A DNA stretch of 64,000 bases from Agroathelia rolfsii. Lineage: Eukaryota; Basidiomycota; Agaricomycetes; Amylocorticiales; Amylocorticiaceae. Made by a program: the position numbers and the translations under genes. Below the pieces are notes generated by a model, which saw nothing but the letters and a program-made list of their open reading frames with translations, was not told where the DNA came from and made no database searches. The stretch covers positions 3,569,001 to 3,633,000 of the forward strand of contig JABRWF010000005.1 of NCBI GenBank assembly GCA_018343915.1, given 5' to 3'. Numbering within the stretch: position 1 is the stretch's first letter; each line of letters begins with the position of its first letter. Of the stretch, positions 1 to 12,921 are shown in pieces.

Positions 1-1
1 A

Positions 2-478
2 GAATCTGGCTGGAGTGTTGGTCGACGAGACGAGGCAGGCAAACTCTGTCGTGCCAATGTCCTAGCTGTCTTTGAGACCTGCAAGATGCCCACGAGACCA
101 TCTCGCATCGATTTTGAGCCAGATATCGGCCCATTCGTCGATGAACCCGAGGAAGAGGACCTCAGCGAATTGGTTCAAAATCTACACGAATTGAGCGCCT
201 TCTTCCAGGATAACACTCCTCAAGTCATACCAAGCTCGTTGCCTAGTAGAAAGCTTGAGGCGCGTGTGGCTGCCATCCTGGCGAAATCTGTGTCGGATGG
301 TATCCCTGAGACACCTCTAGAAAGAGACATGTTTAATTTCCAGCCTAATGATCAATCCTCGCTCTACTTTCCAGCTGAAGACTCGGATCAATATTCAGAC
401 AGTGATTCGGACATGGATGATGCATTCATTTACGACACACCAACTATAGCCGGCAGGAGCAGAGTTGATTTGACTTAA
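2..478 (+). CDS. 3' end of an unrecognised acidic protein (5' partial)
   Basis: The frame is open from base 2 to the TAA at 476-478, so this is the C-terminal part (158 residues) of a gene beginning upstream of the window; the ATG at 86 is internal because the same frame continues in front of it. The tail is strongly acidic, with an EPEEEDLSEL stretch and a DSDQYSDSDSDMDD run near the end, which looks disordered. I recognise no domain and assign no function. The T-rich stretch after the stop fits a 3' UTR. The next gene is convergent. Confidence 0.7.
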   Translation, partial: ESGWSVGRRDEAGKLCRANVLAVFETCKMPTRPSRIDFEPDIGPFVDEPEEEDLSELVQNLHELSAFFQDNTPQVIPSSLPSRKLEARVAAILAKSVSDGIPETPLERDMFNFQPNDQSSLYFPAEDSDQYSDSDSDMDDAFIYDTPTIAGRSRVDLT

Positions 479-904
479 GTTATTTTCAATTTTGGATCTC
501 TTTTACTTCTCTACTTCTCTGTTCCCTTCTTTCCTCCTTTTTTTCTGCTATTTTTGGATTAATCGTAGCTTCAATATTCTCCTTTTGCTGTCTAGCTTCG
601 GACTTGTGACAATCTACCTATGTCACTGCACTAGTAATACTTGGTTGACTTTAGTTTCCTTGAGTACCAAATGTCGGTTTTATATTTGCACACTTCGAAT
701 GTATAATGAATAATATGGATGGAGATCATTCAATAGAACCTAAGACGATGATGTAAGTATGCTCATGCTTTAAAGACATCAACTCAAATAGATGAAGTTG
801 TTGCGTAAGTCAGACGAATACGCTGTCTGAGATTGGCGGAATGTTGCTATTCACTGCACCATGTAGGGTATGCGTCATATTATTTCCGGGCTGTAATATT
901 ACCA
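479..904. other. Intergenic, convergent 3' ends
   Basis: Lies between the stop codons of the acidic protein (+) and the P450 (-). T-rich 3' UTR-like sequence; no gene seen. Confidence 0.6.
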
Positions 905-3017
905 CTACTGAAATAAATGATCTTCTTTCAGGTTGATGAGTGATCGTGCTTTGTCAGAGCGAGGCATAACATCAATTATGTATGGTTCAGGATGGCTAGA
1001 AGAATCATTTCCTGTGAGACCGAAAAAAAAAACGAAGCGATGCAATTGCCTACTAACCTAATAAAGCCCGGCGTCATGCGATAAACGGGCTCAATCACAA
1101 CACCGTCTTTGATCCTCTTCTGTATGTCAAAGACTGCTATCGATGTGGCGCATGCAATGAAGATAACCTCTTCAGCAAAAAATCGTCCGGGGCAGATTCT
1201 GCAATGTTCATCGGTCATTAAGGCATAACGTTAGCATTTCCCCTTGGACTAGGAGTAATAATTTTACCTTCTGCCGAACCCAAACGCCATTTGTCGAGGA
1301 TCTCTTTCAGGCTTCTCGCCTAGAAAGCGTTCGGGATTGAAGCGCTCGGGATCTCTGTAGATACGTGGATCTTTCAGCATAAAGCTTCAGTTGATAATGA
1401 GAAGATGCTTTTTATAGTAAATAGAGATGGGATAAGCCCACTAGACATTGGGAACAATAACCGAACCCTTAGGTATCAAATATCCAGCATGAATGTCATC
1501 TTGGGAAGATATATGAGGGATAGCTGAAGGTGAATGAGTTAAATGACCGAAAAAAAGTTAAATCAAGCTCTAAACTACCAGTAGGTCCGACTACGTTCCA
1601 TCGAAGGACTTCTCGAATAACGGCATTAACATAAGGTAGACTCTTTCTATCAGAGATTAATGGGAGTCTTTGACTTCCTACAACCACATCGATTTCGGCT
1701 TGAGCTTTCTTAAGCACTTCAGGATAGAGCACCATGGCTAAGAAGAACCCTCGTATCATAGATACAGTCTAATGTGGGTAGGGCAAGACAGCTTTGTTCC
1801 CTTGCTTCTGGGTAGGTAAGTCTGAATATACACTCACTGTGTCGGCACCCCCCATATACACAACAACCAACAGCCATTTAATCAATTGTACCTCCTCTGG
1901 TGCCAGGTCATTACCTTCGATCAGTGCGGATGCGAATGATGGCATTGCAGCACCCGCTGCCTAACCATATAGTTTTTTTGTATTAGCATAGATATCATTA
2001 TAACACCACTAGTAGTAATTTGTAACAGTAAGGCGACATGCTTACCATTTGCTCTTTTACAAACTCATATGGAGCATTAAGGAGTTCTTGGGTATCATTG
2101 AACCATCTGTTAGAAAACTTCTGGAAACCTGTACCCGGGAGCCAACTTGGCAGCTTGGACACTAGAGAATAATCAAACGGATATCATAAAGAGGAGGACT
2201 TGAACCGGACTGAGATAACTTACTGGAAGGAAAGAAGTCAACAATCCATGTTGCTGGCGCTGAGGCAAGAGACATATTTTTCAGGGATTTCTCGGCCAAA
2301 GATATGAAAGGATCATTCCATTCTCTGGCAACATAGCCATATGTGATCCTCAAAATCAGTGAACCGGCGCTTCTAAAAGCAAAGATCAGAACGAGATACG
2401 CCGATTTGGATGGTGAGAGGAGTACATACAATCGGATATGATCTGCCAACTCTTCGGGCGAGTTTAACACGCGTCGAAGGAAGGCATAGTTTTCGTCTTC
2501 GATCAAGCTATTAAATTGGCCAAGCGTAGAAGGTGTACCAACCAATCTATGGATGAGTGAGCGTTGTTGCCGAAATATCTTTCCAGTGTTGGTGAAGGTC
2601 AAAAAACCACTCCAACCAGACAGCTTTAACATAGGCGTCAACTGTCTTTCAGAGTAAATTGCTCCTTTAGCATCAAGCATTTCGATTGCAATGTCGAGCG
2701 AGTTCAAGATGATGGTGTTTTTCCCAAAGATGGATATAGACATAATGTCACCTAGTGAAAACGGGAACTTCAGCCTAATAATCAGTAAAGAAAAGTAAAT
2801 TTTGACCATATTCCTGGCCCCATCGTGCATATGTTTCCCATTCTCTGGATGATGGAGCCTGAAAAACGTTGCCTATGAGTGGAAGGCCGCAAGGACTTGG
2901 CGGAAGGGGGCGACGTCTCGATCTATCGATGAATAGATGCCAAAGCAAGAATGCGAGGGGGAGGAGGAAGAGCAATTCTAGTTGGAAACCAACGGGCAGC
3001 TGTAATTCCGATATCAT
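905..3017 (-). CDS. Cytochrome P450 monooxygenase, O-methylsterigmatocystin oxidoreductase-like type
   Basis: A membrane-anchored haem monooxygenase that would act at the ER with a P450 reductase; substrate unknown. The start at 3017 gives a hydrophobic anchor followed by a proline hinge (RRRPLPPSPCGLPLIGN). The chain runs through at least seven short introns, for example 2752-2806, 2373-2429 and 2162-2223. Family marks in order are YGDIMSISIFG, an I-helix GGADT, an ExxR motif in the exon near 1600 (VIREVLR), PERFNPERF, and the haem loop FGFGRRICPGR, which is assembled across the intron ending near 1204. The last exon uses an acceptor inside TTCTAG near 1002 and ends SHPEPYIIDVMPRS.. with TAG at 905-907. 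The length of roughly 500 residues is normal. A TATA box lies about 40 bp upstream. CYP family number not assigned. Confidence 0.92.
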
Positions 3018-3053
3018 GCTGTGCTAATGGAGACATACAGTTCGTTTGAGCTC

Positions 3054-3062
3054 CTATTTATA
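3054..3062 (-). promoter_or_regulatory. TATA box of the first P450
   Basis: TATAAATAG on the minus strand, 37 to 45 bp before the ATG at 3017. This implies a very short 5' UTR. Confidence 0.6.
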
Positions 3063-5148
3063 CAAAGTCGCATCCCTGAGCTTTTAGAATGATGGTATAT
3101 GGTCCTTAATGAACGTTCCATGAATAAACCATTCGCTGGCAGTTCATTCACGACACATTGACTACACGTTATCGCGGAAGCAGAGTTGGTTTTTGATCTG
3201 AGTTATCTATTCAACTTCTGCAACCATTTGTCGTTGTCGCCTTTCCTCTCGCCTTTTCGGATTCGTTATAATGCTATTTTGATTTTGTTCTTCTGGTCCG
3301 AAGCAATGTACCATATGAATTGTAACAGCCCTTAATTGAGCCCTGTTCCTTAAAATATGCAATTCTGACGCTGGCTACGTACTTTATGACCTAATTGATG
3401 CTACTACTATACAGTTGAAATTAGATATATGGAATAGGTGTTACCACTCAACGGAAATGGGTGAGCCGATTTTATCAGCAAACTAAAGCACTCGAAGCTA
3501 TACCACCAAACTAGGGGACATTTGGAGGTGACGTATTGACTTTCTTATCTCGGACGATCCGGAGGGCATCCACAGATGACTACTTACAAGTTACTAAATT
3601 CACCCAGATTCTCTAACGAATTTTCTTGATTCGATGTTTACTAATGCCGGCGGGAATTTCACACATGATCAAGGACAGCCCCACTCATACATCACACTCC
3701 AAACCACCATCGCAATCAGGTGGCGCTACGGGTTATTGAAACCCTTCACGCCATAATGGGTGTGAAGTTTCATCATGATGATTCGGCGGTAAGATCTGAC
3801 TATTGATGCTGGAAGCGCATTACTCCACTCTCCCACTGGCATCATCTAGGCTTTCCCTGGCCCCCACAAATCGAGACAGATAATTATTCTCGAGAGTTGT
3901 AGGTACATTAGTATTGTATATATCATGATGTAGTAGCCTGGCATCCAATTTGCTGTGATGAAATCAAACAGCTTCTCGAAACATGTTTACTTGCATTAGG
4001 ACGTCGAGGGAGCTGTCGGGGGGGGGGGGTGCATAGCTACACACTTTCAGCTGCAATACATGTGACAGTTACTTTGTCTGCATGCATGCATGGGGGGTCA
4101 CTTGGATATATGCTTCCGCAAAAATGACCTCATGTACACTGACTGCCTCGTGTCTGTTCTGCATCTTTTTGACTGTGGTATAAAAACATTTGTTGAACAA
4201 TAGCTGATACATCCGACTGAGTTGGTGGTGACAATCAGCTTGTCTGGTTCCAGACAGATGTCGTACATATGGTAGGATCGATCCAAAATTCGGACTGTAT
4301 ATGGTCTCATCAGAACCGATAAATCTCTGAACGATAAATAATAAGGAGCGGCAGCGGAAATTCGAAGGCTTATAGCTCCAAGATCCGACCTTATCCACGA
4401 GGGTCAAAGACGTCAATAGGAAGTTATCTGTATGGGTGCCTGGGCTTGGCCCCTGACTGTATGCGTCCCACTGGGGAGATAGCATTGAACCCTGGTCCGA
4501 GGGTACACAGCGAGCGAGTACTTGGACCACAAGATCCCAAGATAGGAAGAGATCGCATCTGCAAACGAAGTTTCCGCCCTTATCTCAGAATGATGGCTCA
4601 CACCACGAACAAACCCAAATCCAGGGAGAGTGTGGTTGCCAAGGTTAACGATAGATTCGAGGAGATGAGCGCAACTTACAATGATGTTGCGGCTATAATT
4701 ACCGTTGCGAGCAATGTGGAGCCCTGGAATAACCGAAAGAGGGCCATGTCTCCGAAGCGCTACAAAAATAATTAGGAGAGTCATAGATCCAGGAGGGGAA
4801 ATGATCATTGATCAGTTTATGATCCAGATATGCGGGAATGCCGACACATAACGAAAAATTAGTAGGGAGTCGGTTTTACGTGTATTGCAAATTATTTTAT
4901 TATAGGGCTTGATCATGAGGGCCTTCAAGTAAATGCAAGCGCCATAAACAGCTATTTTTGAGAAAAAGAAATGTGACTCATATGGTCATTATTTCATGCA
5001 GACGAGTACGTTCAAAGAACGGCGTGGTGTCGAATAAGTTCATGTGTCTAAGAAAATTGGAGAAGAGCACCCCAATCAAGGAAGGGATTTTGCGAGGCCA
5101 TGACCTACTTTCACGTGACCAGGCGGAGCTTCAGGGCAACCGAGTGCT
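3063..5148. other. Long intergenic stretch without a supported gene
   Basis: About 2.1 kb. It contains a G12 run at 4018-4029 and overlapping open frames on both strands between 4069 and 4808. None has a recognisable motif or a convincing splice partner. The minus frame 4413-4808 is the longest and is hydrophobic at its start, but I do not call it. Confidence 0.5.
4018..4029. repeat. Poly-G tract (G12)
   Basis: Uninterrupted run of 12 G in intergenic DNA. Runs of similar length recur in introns at 9343 and 32570. Confidence 0.8.
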
Positions 5149-6565
5149 ATGAGCCATCTCAATCAAATCCCCCTCTCAGCCAACAACCACTGCCACCATC
5201 GTCGTCTTTCTCTCATCGCCCTCCATGTCCTCTTCGTCTTCTCCAGAACAAATTCCAGGCGAGCCCGTCTGCTTCCTGACGCAAAAGCGCTTAAACTGAC
5301 CATTTGTGTACCAGATTTGAAGCACGTCGCTTCAAACCCCGGATTGACCCCTCACAAGGCGGCCAGCCAACATTTACACATTTCTTCTGCTTCAAGAGCG
5401 GGCTCTCGCTCGCCTTCTGCATCCATTCCTGCATCTCCCACGTCTGTGTAAGTCTTTTTTCGTCGCCTTGGAGGATCAGAATCATAGCTCACGCAAGGCT
5501 CATAGTCAATCTTCCTCATCTGCCATCTTTGAGCGGGATATTGAGCCAATAGTGCTGCCTCTAGCCTCGCATGACCCCCACCGGATACCCAGAGCACATG
5601 CGTCGGAGCAGCTTGAGCAATGCGTCCCTTCGGTTCTCGATAGCGCAGCCGAAGCTCTAGCGATATCTTCCCCAGAAGATGGGGATCACATAGCTGTGAT
5701 GGCACCAGCAGCACCTTACTCGAGCTCGTCTATCTCAGCGCTTTTTCAAGCGGGCTCAAGTGGATTTGCCAGTCCTCATTCATCTTCCGCTTACAGCCGC
5801 AGCCCTAGCCCAAATCTGAAGAGGACGAGTTTGCTCCTAAACCTCCCTTCACCCGGATCCAATCCAATGCAGATACTCCCCAACGGCCAACAGCACAGCA
5901 GCCCCACATCTGCCACACTGCCAACGGCAACCCTAGCCCAGCCAAATCCGGGCAAGTCGACATCGAGCCCCCCGATTCTTGCGAATGAAGAGAAGGTCTC
6001 AACAGATACACCTAAAAGTGCTTACTATTCTTTGGCGTCCTCGCCTGGCCCCAGCACGCCGGGAGAAGAGCACAAGACATCGACCTCATCACCTAAGATT
6101 CCAGTGCAGGAACAAGCTTCGCCATCGATATCCCAGACTCTTCCACTTGCGCGCACGTCTTTCCCACCTCTCGGACTTTCTCCTGTCAGCGCCGTCGCCA
6201 GCCCCATATCTGCCAACCTACCTCCTTCGCCGTCTGGTGCCTCGAAACGGCTCTCGTTCATGTCATACACAGACTTGCTTGCTTCAACGCCAATTTTGAC
6301 CCAGCCGTTGTCAAGTCTCACGAGCGCGGCAACGGCCGCGGACCCGCCACCTCACTTGCCCTCTGTCACAGGCTTTGCTCAGTCACAGAACGGCGTGATG
6401 GAAGGCCGCAGTACAACACGAGACAGCATGGCATTGCTACTCTCTGACGAGATCGGCGGTGAGTGGGAACGCGAGGGGTTGGGCAAGGGCCTCGAAGAAA
6501 GACTCGAGGCGCTTATGCTCTCGCCGCCGGCCTCCACGAGTTTGCCTGTCACGGGCACGGCATAA
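5149..6565 (+). CDS. Ser/Pro-rich protein of unknown function
   Basis: A long Ser/Pro/Ala-rich frame ending at TAA 6563-6565. An intron at 5448-5487 (GTAAGT..CATAG, 40 nt) joins an upstream exon in frame, giving ...IPASPTSVSRKAHSQSSSS... The two exons, 5149-5447 and 5488-6565, sum to 458 residues. Almost the whole chain is low complexity, with many SPxP-type and SSS clusters; only the end (GGEWEREGLGKGLEERLEAL) looks like a short helix. No domain is recognised. The true start is uncertain: the ATG at 5149 is used because it is in frame, and an ATG at 5226 in another frame would need an extra unseen intron. Possibly a regulatory or scaffold protein, but that is only a guess. Confidence 0.55.
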
Positions 6566-7775
6566 ATTGGCATATCTACTCTTCAACATTAACTTCGGAA
6601 TATCATGTGACAACTCTTTCCTCTCTCCGGTTTTCCCCTTGCTTCTTTTACTTTACTTCTTTACCTTTTATGCTCATTTATTTTATTATCTGATTCTTTT
6701 TGTTGATGACCCTCCCTCCCTTTTTTCGACCGTATCTCTCTCCAGTTCTTTCACTCTCCTTTCCTCTTCCCCAGTAACAACGGTATCAAATAAATTCGAA
6801 AAATGCGAAGGAAGTCTACACTAGCTTTACTATTAGTATTTTGCTTTACTTTTTTCTTCTCTCTTTCCCTCGTTGGGTGCACTGATCCATACTTACCCCC
6901 TTCTCGTTTACCCCTTACCCTACTTCTCTTGCTTTTTTCTTCTCTATGTTTACGTATATCATGCTATGATTCCCTGCTACATCCGCTCTCTTATAAATGT
7001 CAGATAAAACATACATACACAATACCAATACGCGCATCATATGGATCGTGGCAAGTCGAGAAATATATCTTACTGTAACTGTATATATATCCCAGGTTCC
7101 TCAGAATAATTTGTGTTATTAAGCTCAGCTACCACTAAGCCTGTGTTGTTACATCAGCGCCGGTGGGTGTTATGCATACGAGCGTCAATCATTGAGTTTT
7201 TTTTTTTCTTGTTGGATGTACCGTACTTCTTACGTGTCAGTGGTCATTTTTAACTCGCTTGCATCGTGCCTACCTATCTGTTATTTTTACTTTGGACAGA
7301 ACAAAACCAACCGGCACCGCCGATATACAAGCTTCTGTTATATGGTCCGGCCTTTGAATCTAATCGATAACGCATGACTTGGCGACTGAATACTACGTAG
7401 GCGCGTGAGTAGTTGGTTGATAACGGGTACCTGTCTACTGCTGGGTGGCATGCATTGCCATAGTATGCTGTCTCAGACTCCCAACTCCGGACGGCATCAT
7501 GATGGTTCAAAAGAACCACTTTTTTGTTTATTTCTCTATCCTCTATCGTGTCATGTACTGGATGCATGTATTTCAACACTATTATGTCAAAGATGTCAAG
7601 ACCCGGAGGAGATTAGGAGACCCCAGATAATATGCACCTGGCTGAGAAGGCATGGCGCACTGCCCCATTGGCAAGTTCTCTCAGCTGAGCATCAAGCTAG
7701 AACCTTTCTCCGAGTCCAGAAGGGCTGAGCCCTTCTGACTGGCTATATTGTTTGAGTTTGCATTAAAATACACAG
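6566..7775. other. T-rich 3' UTR and intergenic DNA
   Basis: 6566-7080 is strongly pyrimidine-rich, as expected of a 3' UTR or terminator region. The rest up to the next promoter shows only short frames without motifs. Confidence 0.5.
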
Positions 7776-7783
7776 TATATAAA
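7776..7783 (+). promoter_or_regulatory. TATA box of the second P450
   Basis: TATATAAA, 38 to 45 bp upstream of the ATG at 7821. Confidence 0.6.
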
Positions 7784-7820
7784 TGCAAACCTGTTTAATC
7801 TGTTCTTGTGCAACACTGGG

Positions 7821-9827
7821 ATGCAGCTGGATACTTCCTTCACCGTGACCCAAACGCTCCTCTTAGCTGTAGTCTCCTGGTTATGCTTCCTATGGTATCG
7901 ACTATTTCTACACCCTCTTAGCTCATTCCCCGGCCCACGGCTTGCTGCCCTCACTAGATGGTATGGATTCTACTTTGATGTTATCCAGCATGGCGCTTTT
8001 CTCCGACATAAGAGTAAATTGCATGAGGTCTATGGTTAGCCCTCCAACTACGAAATCCCTCTTTTCTCGCTAAAGGTTCTCTTAAATGATATCGATCAGG
8101 CGACATAGTTCGTGTTGGTCCGAATGAGGTGATCTTTTTTTTTTTTCTACGCGTACGTAAAAAAAATTGACAATGTGAATTTGTACTAGCTTAGCTTTCG
8201 GGATCCTCGAGCGTATGGCGATATATATGCTATAGGTAGCCAATTCACCAAAGACCCTTATTTCTATCGATGCTTTGGAGTACCCAAGGCATCGGCTGCA
8301 ATCATAAATCCAAAGTATTCGAAAGAGAGGAGGGAAATATTACTTCCTTTCTTCAGTCGTCGAGCGATTAATCGGCTCGAGCATGTCGTAGAACAAAAAG
8401 TAAATCTTTAGCATTAAATACGATTTCAAAAAACTTATCCTGAATGCTGTCCGTGGATAGATTGACACATTAGTACGATGCCTTCTTTCTCAGGGTATTA
8501 ATCATACGCCTGTAAACCTTTTCATGGCCTTCCGCTGCACAAGTCTTGAGATCATCTCGGCATACTCCCTGAATTATTCGCCCTCTGCACTGAATACCCC
8601 TGGCTTCATGCACCCTTTTTTGACCAGTGCACAACAGTGGATTGTAATGCTTTGGGTATTCAAATATATCCCTATTCTCCGCCCTCTCTTCCAAAATCCA
8701 CCTCAGTATCTTCTTGATCTCCTTCCGCAAAAATCACGCGGCACCTTTGATTTCTTGCATCAAATAGATTCTCAGCTCAATAAAATACTTGAAAACCCAC
8801 AAGTTCTCTTCGGTGAGAATGACAGGGAGACGGTTTACCACCATCTGATGGGATTCAGCGGAAACACGGACTCGGACGCACTAGAAGAAAAGCATCAGCA
8901 TCGTAAAGTCTTTGATCGAGAAGAGCTGCTACAAGAAGCCCATGCTTTGCTTCTTGCGGGCAGTGACACGGTTGGACATACATGCAACATTGGATTCCTT
9001 CACATACTCAGTAATCAAAATGTTTTACGACGGCTTACAGCCGAGCTTGACCTAGCCTGGCCTGACCCGAATTCGAGGGTGCCTACTTCAACGCTCGAGA
9101 AACTGCCTTATCTCGTCAGTTACATATATATTCTTCTCGAAAGGTTAAAACTGAAACTCGTCGTAATGTATTATTCAAAGACGACGGTACTAAAAGAGAC
9201 TTTACGAATCTCGTTTGGTATCGTATCCGGTTTACCTCGAGTTGTCGGTCCAGATGCCACGAAGATTGGAGGTGTGCTGATCCCAGCTGGAGTAAGTGAT
9301 AGGAGTTTTAACTTCTTTTTTTTCTCCTGCTCATGATTGCCTCCCCCCCCCCCCTTTTTTTTTGTTTTTCTTTCCTTATATTTTTCTTCTAGACTATTGT
9401 CTCAGAGAGCTCTGTCTACGTCCATATGGACCCAGTGGTATTTCCCAACCCACATAAATTCGATCCTGACCGATGGCTTTCCCCCGAGAGCAAAAATCTG
9501 GAGTCTTCGTTAGTCCCTTTCTCTAAAGGGCCCCGAAGCTGCATTGGGATCAAGTAAGTGGTAGCAGCGATCCTAATAATTAATATTGATTATTTACATT
9601 GTTCAAGTTTGGCCTGGCATGAGCTGTACCGGATATTCGGTACCCTTCTGCGAAAAGTAAATCTTACATTACACAACACAACGTAAGTCTTTTTTTTTAT
9701 ATCGACTACACATTAGTACAGTAATCTAAATAAAATCCCCAGGGAAGACGATTTTAAAGAATTCGATGATTTCTTTGTTCCTATCCATCGCGGTCGGCAG
9801 CTACATGTAACTGTAGAGAAGCGGTAA
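7821..9827 (+). CDS. Cytochrome P450 monooxygenase, distinct from the first
   Basis: Starts at the ATG at 7821 with a transmembrane anchor ([18 protein letters not shown]) and the hinge [13 protein letters not shown]. Exons are split by short introns; the first begins at GTTAGC after ..HEVYG and continues DIVRVGPNE. Catalytic landmarks are the I-helix [12 protein letters not shown], the ExxR segment [19 protein letters not shown] and the haem loop [10 protein letters not shown]. The end, QLHVTVEKR with TAA at 9825-9827, is natural for the family. By feel the protein resembles trichodiene-oxygenase-like (CYP58-type) fungal P450s rather than the 905-3017 gene, so the two are not a recent tandem pair. 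The substrate is unknown; no backbone-forming synthase (terpene cyclase, PKS, NRPS) lies nearby to define a pathway. Confidence 0.9.
9343..9363. repeat. C12T9 homopolymer pair in an intron
   Basis: Twelve C followed by nine T inside a P450 intron. A similar C10T6 pair lies just past the same gene at 9846-9861. Confidence 0.75.
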
Positions 9828-10598
9828 TAAGGACAACAACTTGGACCCCCCCCCCTTTTTTGCTGTATATAATATCTACGTCCAGATCAGTGGCGCTCCA
9901 AGACTTGATATAAATCTAAACGCCCAGTGCGGCCATAAGTGTAAATTTATGATGGACGGCAACTGGAAAGTACCGAATTGGATAAAGAGAGAGAGTGTGT
10001 GTACATGAAAGAAAGACAATCATTGCACAAACCAAAAACCCAAAGAGTAGAACGAGAGGTTGAGGGGTTTTCACAACAAGAATCTATAACATTAAAACCA
10101 CGACGAAGCACAACATCCATCTTCCTTTCACCAGACTAAGAACAATTCAGAGACGAGATATGACTCATAATGAGGTAAGTTTTCAAAGAGATTATATTGT
10201 GGCATGTCTTCCACCACCCATCCATTCATTGAACATGCAAGTACTAGACCCATGCACACAAACGAGAGGGAAGTGAGGAAAAAGACACGATTATAAAAAG
10301 AATCATCTAAAGGATTATCCAGCTCGTCTACCACAAGAGAAAAAGACCATAAAGAAAAAGGGCCAGAAGCGCAGGAAGGAAAAGACCAGAAATCCTCTAC
10401 TCTCATGAATTTTTCAAGTCCATGGGAACAGAGATGTGGAAGGAGCAAAACATTAATACTGTGTGTGTGTGTATGTATTCTTTTTTGTTCATGCGATTCG
10501 TGATATGAGAAATCGAGGTCGTCTAAGTCTTGTGGGAAAGACGGGTGGACAAACGAACGAGTGATAATGACAACGATTGACGGAGTAACAACTACTCT
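9828..10598. other. Intergenic between convergent genes
   Basis: 3' flanks of the P450 (+) and the desaturase (-). Contains short GA/GT runs near 9988 and a GT run near 10459. The 106-residue minus-strand frame at 10128-10448 shows no motif and lies downstream of the desaturase stop, so it is probably 3' UTR. Confidence 0.5.
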
Positions 10599-12388
10599 CT
10601 ACTGGTCAACCTCGACACCGGAGTCGTTGTTCTCAGGAACCACAGGGCGAACCTGGGCAAGACCGACGGAGTTCTTGTAGAACACAACGTCACCTTCATC
10701 CTCAACAAACTATGGTACAAAGCAACAATTAGCGACTGGCGCTCTCAATCAGGAATAATAATAAAAATCTGCATACCTTGCACTCCTTGAACACACGGTA
10801 GACCTCAGCCCATCCACCAGCAGCACCACGGAGCTGCAAGCCAGCAGCCTCAGTCGTGCGCCTAAGCGCATCGGTGGCCTCCCAAGCATGGTAGTGGGGG
10901 ATCTTGCTGCAGACATGGTGAAGCACGTGGGTCTCAGAGATACCATGAGTAGCGTGGGCACCGAGGGCACCAGCGAGACGGCCGATGTCACCGAGCAAGT
11001 TGCGGTCGAGAGTGGAGAGAGCACCGCGTGTGAAAGTGAACTCGGGGGCACGGTAATGGGGGAGGAGAGGGTCAGTATGTTGGAGGAAGGTGATGAGCAC
11101 AAGCCAGTGGTTGACCCTATCGAAATGATTAAAAACCTTTATCAAGCACGATAGGAGGGAAAACGCTTACCAGAGGTAAGGAATCAGGTAGACACGGAGA
11201 ACAGTTGCGAAGCCATAGTGACGGCTGAAACCAACAATGGCGGCCAGCCAGATAAGAATGCCGATGTCGGAGATGACAATAGACGAGTATTGGTGAGGAG
11301 CGAACATGACGGCAGTGGGCTTAAAGTCTACAGAAAAATACTGATTAACTTTTCCTAACGCTTGGATCTACTTTGAAATGAAACGTACGGTTAGTGAAGC
11401 GAGGGTAGCGACGCTGGCCAGAGGCGTTGCGAATAAGGTACATGGGCCACCCGACAAGCTATTTTTAGAGCAATAGAAAAGGAATCATTAGCAACCTTAA
11501 AACTCAACTTTCAGCATATGCAAATAAAAAGACGTACCAAGTAGCTAGCAGCACCGAGCAGTGCACCAATGGGCGAATCACCGAGAGCCTCACGCAGCTC
11601 GTTCATGACCTCCTTGGACACGCTGCCACCGTACACATCCTCCTTGGCCGGGTCGAGAGGCGCGAGACCGAGCTGCGAGCGCGTCTTGGGCACAAACACT
11701 TGGTCCTGCGTCAAGTGAGCCGTAGAAGCGTGGTGCTTGGCATGGGTGATGCGCCAGGAGTGGTAGGGTACGCCGAGGCTGCATATATCATGTTTTGGAC
11801 ACGTCAGTTTCAATATTAGAAAAATAAAAATAAGAAATTGTATGAAAGAAAAAAATGACATACGCAGAGTGCAAAACCCATCCGACAGCGTTGTTAACCG
11901 TCTTGCTCTCGCTGAACGCCTGATGTCCACATTCATGCGCGATAACCCAGAGGCCAGTAGCGAACAAGCCCGTGAAGAAGCTGTAGAACGCCCAGAGCGC
12001 GACCCAAGTGAAGGTGAGCAGGTGCGCGTTGGGGATGTTGGCTGGCGTGATGAATGTCTCGAGGTACTTGGTGCCCTTGAAGATGCATCCAATCACGAGC
12101 AGGTCCCACACACTAGCGAAGAAGGAGGTTATTCAAAATTTCCTGTGTAAGCGCGCTTAAATCGAGGACGTACATGTAGCTCGAGGACCTGAAAGCCGAG
12201 CGCTCGAAGCAGTGGGCTCTGGAAAATTATAACAGGTTAGTAAGACTGGACAAGCTTTTTTTTTTCCCCTCTTTCGACACGTACGGGATGGAAGACAGAC
12301 AGTCTTTGACGGTCAGCTGTGGAGGGCTGAAAGTCTTTTGCTTAATGGACAACGAGCCATCGGCGCCAGCGACGGTGGTGGGAGCCAT
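10599..12388 (-). CDS. FAD2: Delta-12 fatty acid (oleate) desaturase
   Basis: Converts oleoyl to linoleoyl chains in ER membrane lipids. The start at 12388 (MAPTTVAGADGSLSIKQKTF) leads into PQLTVKDCLSSIP, the usual lead-in of fungal delta-12 enzymes. All three histidine boxes are present: HECGHQAF, HSWRITHAKHH and HVLHHVCSKIPHYHA. Hydrophobic segments lie between them (for example LLTFTWVALWAFYSFFTGLF), and the conserved QDQVFVPKTRS-type loop follows box 2. About seven short introns split the gene; the last exon ends SGVEVDQ with TAG at 10599-10601. A minus-strand TATATAAAAC near 12648-12657 suggests a 5' leader of some 230 nt. A delta-15 or bifunctional enzyme cannot be excluded by eye. Confidence 0.92.
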
Positions 12389-12921
12389 ATTGTTCGCTGG
12401 GAGGTGAATGAGAGGAGGTCGTGAAGGCGTAGAGAAGGGAGAGGAAGGGAGGAGGAGGTGGTGGTGGTGGACCAGGAAGTGGTGCAGGACAATTTCCGCG
12501 CCAGGGTCAAGCAATATAGGATTTCTGCTAAGCGACAGGCACTGCTTAGACGACTCCATGGAGCCATTCCTCCCCCGGCTCATTTCCTCACTGGGGCCAT
12601 CGGCTGATTTGTATCAAAAACACGAGTATTTTTCGGGGGCAGTCAAGTTTTATATATTGTGCATAAGGTAATGTACGCTGTATATATCAATGGTAGGTGT
12701 GTGCGGGCGTGCGTGCATGCATGCAATGAGAGAGCGTCAGATGGACATGATGAGCGGTGGGTTGGGCAGGGCGTATGTATAAAGCGTGAGCAGAAGACTA
12801 GGTGTGTAACGAAAGGCAACTATAAGGACGGTGTAAAGTACATATTAAGAGAGTGGGTGGAGGAGGAATAGCCAGGGGAAATGCGTCAAGGAAATGCGGT
12901 ATAAAAAAAAAAAAAGTGGGT

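Noticed and set aside
4069..4808. Overlapping frames of 109 to 153 codons on both strands
   Set aside because: No domain, no signal, no convincing splice partners; compositions do not favour either strand.
905..9827. A secondary-metabolite gene cluster around the two P450 genes
   Set aside because: The P450s belong to different types and no terpene synthase, PKS, NRPS or transporter lies nearby.
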